Shown here: piece after piece, positions 5,987 through 6,881 of the stretch
Position numbering within the stretch: the first letter of the stretch is position 1
Layout: each line of letters starts with the position of its first letter
Assembly: GCA_035576005.1 (NCBI GenBank)
Contig: DATLXH010000178.1
Coordinates: 1 to 6,881, forward strand
DNA length: 6,881 bases
Origin: DATLXH01 sp035576005
GTDB lineage: Bacteria > Acidobacteriota > Thermoanaerobaculia > Gp7-AA8
Direction: 5' to 3'
Translations under genes and position numbers: made by a program
The notes under the pieces: model-generated
Told to the model about the DNA's origin: nothing
Databases searched by the model: none
Seen by the model: only the letters and a program-made list of their open reading frames with translations

Positions 5987-6881
5987 ATGTTTTCTGATTT
6001 CGTCCGCACCGCCGAAGAGATCTCGGCCACCACGAAAAAAAGCGCCAAAGAGCAGATCCTCGCGGATTACATTTCCAGGCTCGACGACCCCGACCTGGAG
6101 CGCGCAGTGGTCTTTTTCTCTGGAAGTCCGTTTCCACGGAAAGAGGAGAAAGTCACCGGAGTCGGATGGGCCACGATCGCAGACGCAGTGTCGGACGTGC
6201 TAGGCGCTCCCTGGAACGAGCTCGGCTCCACTGAGCGACACGGCGACATGGGCGACGCGGTCGCGGAATTGTTCGGGGCGCGCGGAATGGTCTCTTCCAA
6301 CGTCACGCTGGGAGACGTTGCGGACAGCTTTGCTCGTCTGGCGCTGATTTCCGGATCGACGAAGAAGCGAGAAATTCTGGCGGCACTTCTTGCCCGGCTT
6401 GGCTCCGCCGAAGCTCGGTTCATCGTCAAGATTCTGCTCAGCGAGTTCAGAATCGGGTTACAGGAAGGGCTCGTCGAGAGTGCCATCGCACGGGCGTTCG
6501 CCAGACCACTCCCCGCGGTCCGTCAGGCACATATGTTCTCGGGAGATCTGGGAGCAACAGCACTTCTTGCGCGGGCTGGAACGCTCGAATCCGTCTCGAT
6601 GACGTTGTTCCATCCCATCGCATTGATGCTTGCGCAACCGGAAGAAGATCCTGCCGCCATCGTCGGCCAGCTCGGCGAGGGCGCACTCGCCGATGACAAG
6701 TACGACGGCATCCGTGCTCAGATCCACATTGACGGCGGACAGGTGCGGATCTACTCACGAACTCTTGATCAGATCACGCATCGATTCCCGGAAGTGGAGG
6801 CCGCATCACGAGACATTTCCGGTTCGGCAATCCTGGACGGAGAGATCGTCGCGTACGACGAACGGATTCTTCCGTTTGCAC
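5987..6881 (+). CDS. ATP-dependent DNA ligase, N-terminal part (cut by window end)
   Basis: The enzyme seals nicks with a 5' phosphate and a 3' hydroxyl through a ligase-AMP intermediate, in replication or repair. The first 298 residues are visible with no stop. Residues 1 to about 210 resemble the helical DNA-binding domain of archaeal/eukaryotic-type ligases (F-S-D-F-V-R-T-A-E-E-I at the start; L-L-S-E-F-R-I-G-L-Q-E-G-L in the middle). The nucleotidyltransferase domain follows, with motif I D-D-K-Y-D-G-I-R, where K238 is the AMP-accepting lysine, then Y-S-R-T-L-D-Q-I-T-H-R-F-P-E and the L-D-G-E-I-V-A motif (E286). The OB-fold domain should follow outside the window. The start at 5987 matches the usual family N-terminus; in-frame ATGs at 5912 and 5918 would add a low-complexity leader. 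No strong Shine-Dalgarno is seen. Most bacteria rely on NAD-dependent LigA, so this is probably an accessory ligase. Confidence 0.92.
   Translation, partial: MFSDFVRTAEEISATTKKSAKEQILADYISRLDDPDLERAVVFFSGSPFPRKEEKVTGVGWATIADAVSDVLGAPWNELGSTERHGDMGDAVAELFGARGMVSSNVTLGDVADSFARLALISGSTKKREILAALLARLGSAEARFIVKILLSEFRIGLQEGLVESAIARAFARPLPAVRQAHMFSGDLGATALLARAGTLESVSMTLFHPIALMLAQPEEDPAAIVGQLGEGALADDKYDGIRAQIHIDGGQVRIYSRTLDQITHRFPEVEAASRDISGSAILDGEIVAYDERILPFA

Overview
The window is bacterial chromosomal DNA of fairly high GC content. Genes are closely packed on both strands, most with Shine-Dalgarno-like sites. Several traits fit an Acidobacteriota-like or similar environmental lineage: a long VLCAD-type acyl-CoA dehydrogenase, a bacterial copy of an archaeal-type ATP-dependent DNA ligase, a zinc-ribbon/DUF2007 protein, a membrane-anchored PEGA-like protein, and a selenophosphate synthetase that is itself a selenoprotein. 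The taxonomic guess is an inference and is weak. No rRNA, tRNA, CRISPR array or complete transposase gene is visible.

Layout from left to right. Positions 1-328 hold no gene but a cluster of GC-rich hairpins, led by a near-perfect 48-bp palindrome at 12-59. folE (GTP cyclohydrolase I) lies on the minus strand at 329-1033. A short divergent gap separates it from a plus-strand acyl-CoA dehydrogenase (1280-3184). Next is a 294-bp transposase-less element with 20-bp terminal inverted repeats and TA ends (3261-3554), which carries a second palindrome-ended element inside it. Then comes a minus-strand operon read from right to left: selD (4606-5685), a zinc-ribbon/DUF2007 gene (4142-4570) and a membrane/PEGA gene (3552-4145). 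The last two overlap by 4 nt. A second, 186-bp copy of the TIR element (5697-5882) sits just upstream of selD. The window ends in the 5' part of a plus-strand ATP-dependent DNA ligase gene (from 5987).

Two points stand out. First, selD reads through an in-frame TGA (5626-5628) exactly where the catalytic Cys/Sec of SelD belongs (G-G-U-A-C-K), with a bSECIS-like hairpin just downstream. A conventional caller would start the gene at 5592 and lose the active site. Second, the three-gene selD operon is bracketed by two directly oriented copies of the same MITE-like element. One ends on the stop codon of the last gene; the other abuts the start of the first gene and offers an alternative ATG within its terminal repeat.

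The folE, acyl-CoA dehydrogenase and ligase genes look like separate housekeeping transcription units (pterin synthesis, fatty-acid oxidation, DNA joining). The selD operon implies the host makes selenoproteins, with selA, selB and selC expected elsewhere. What the two small genes do in it is unknown.
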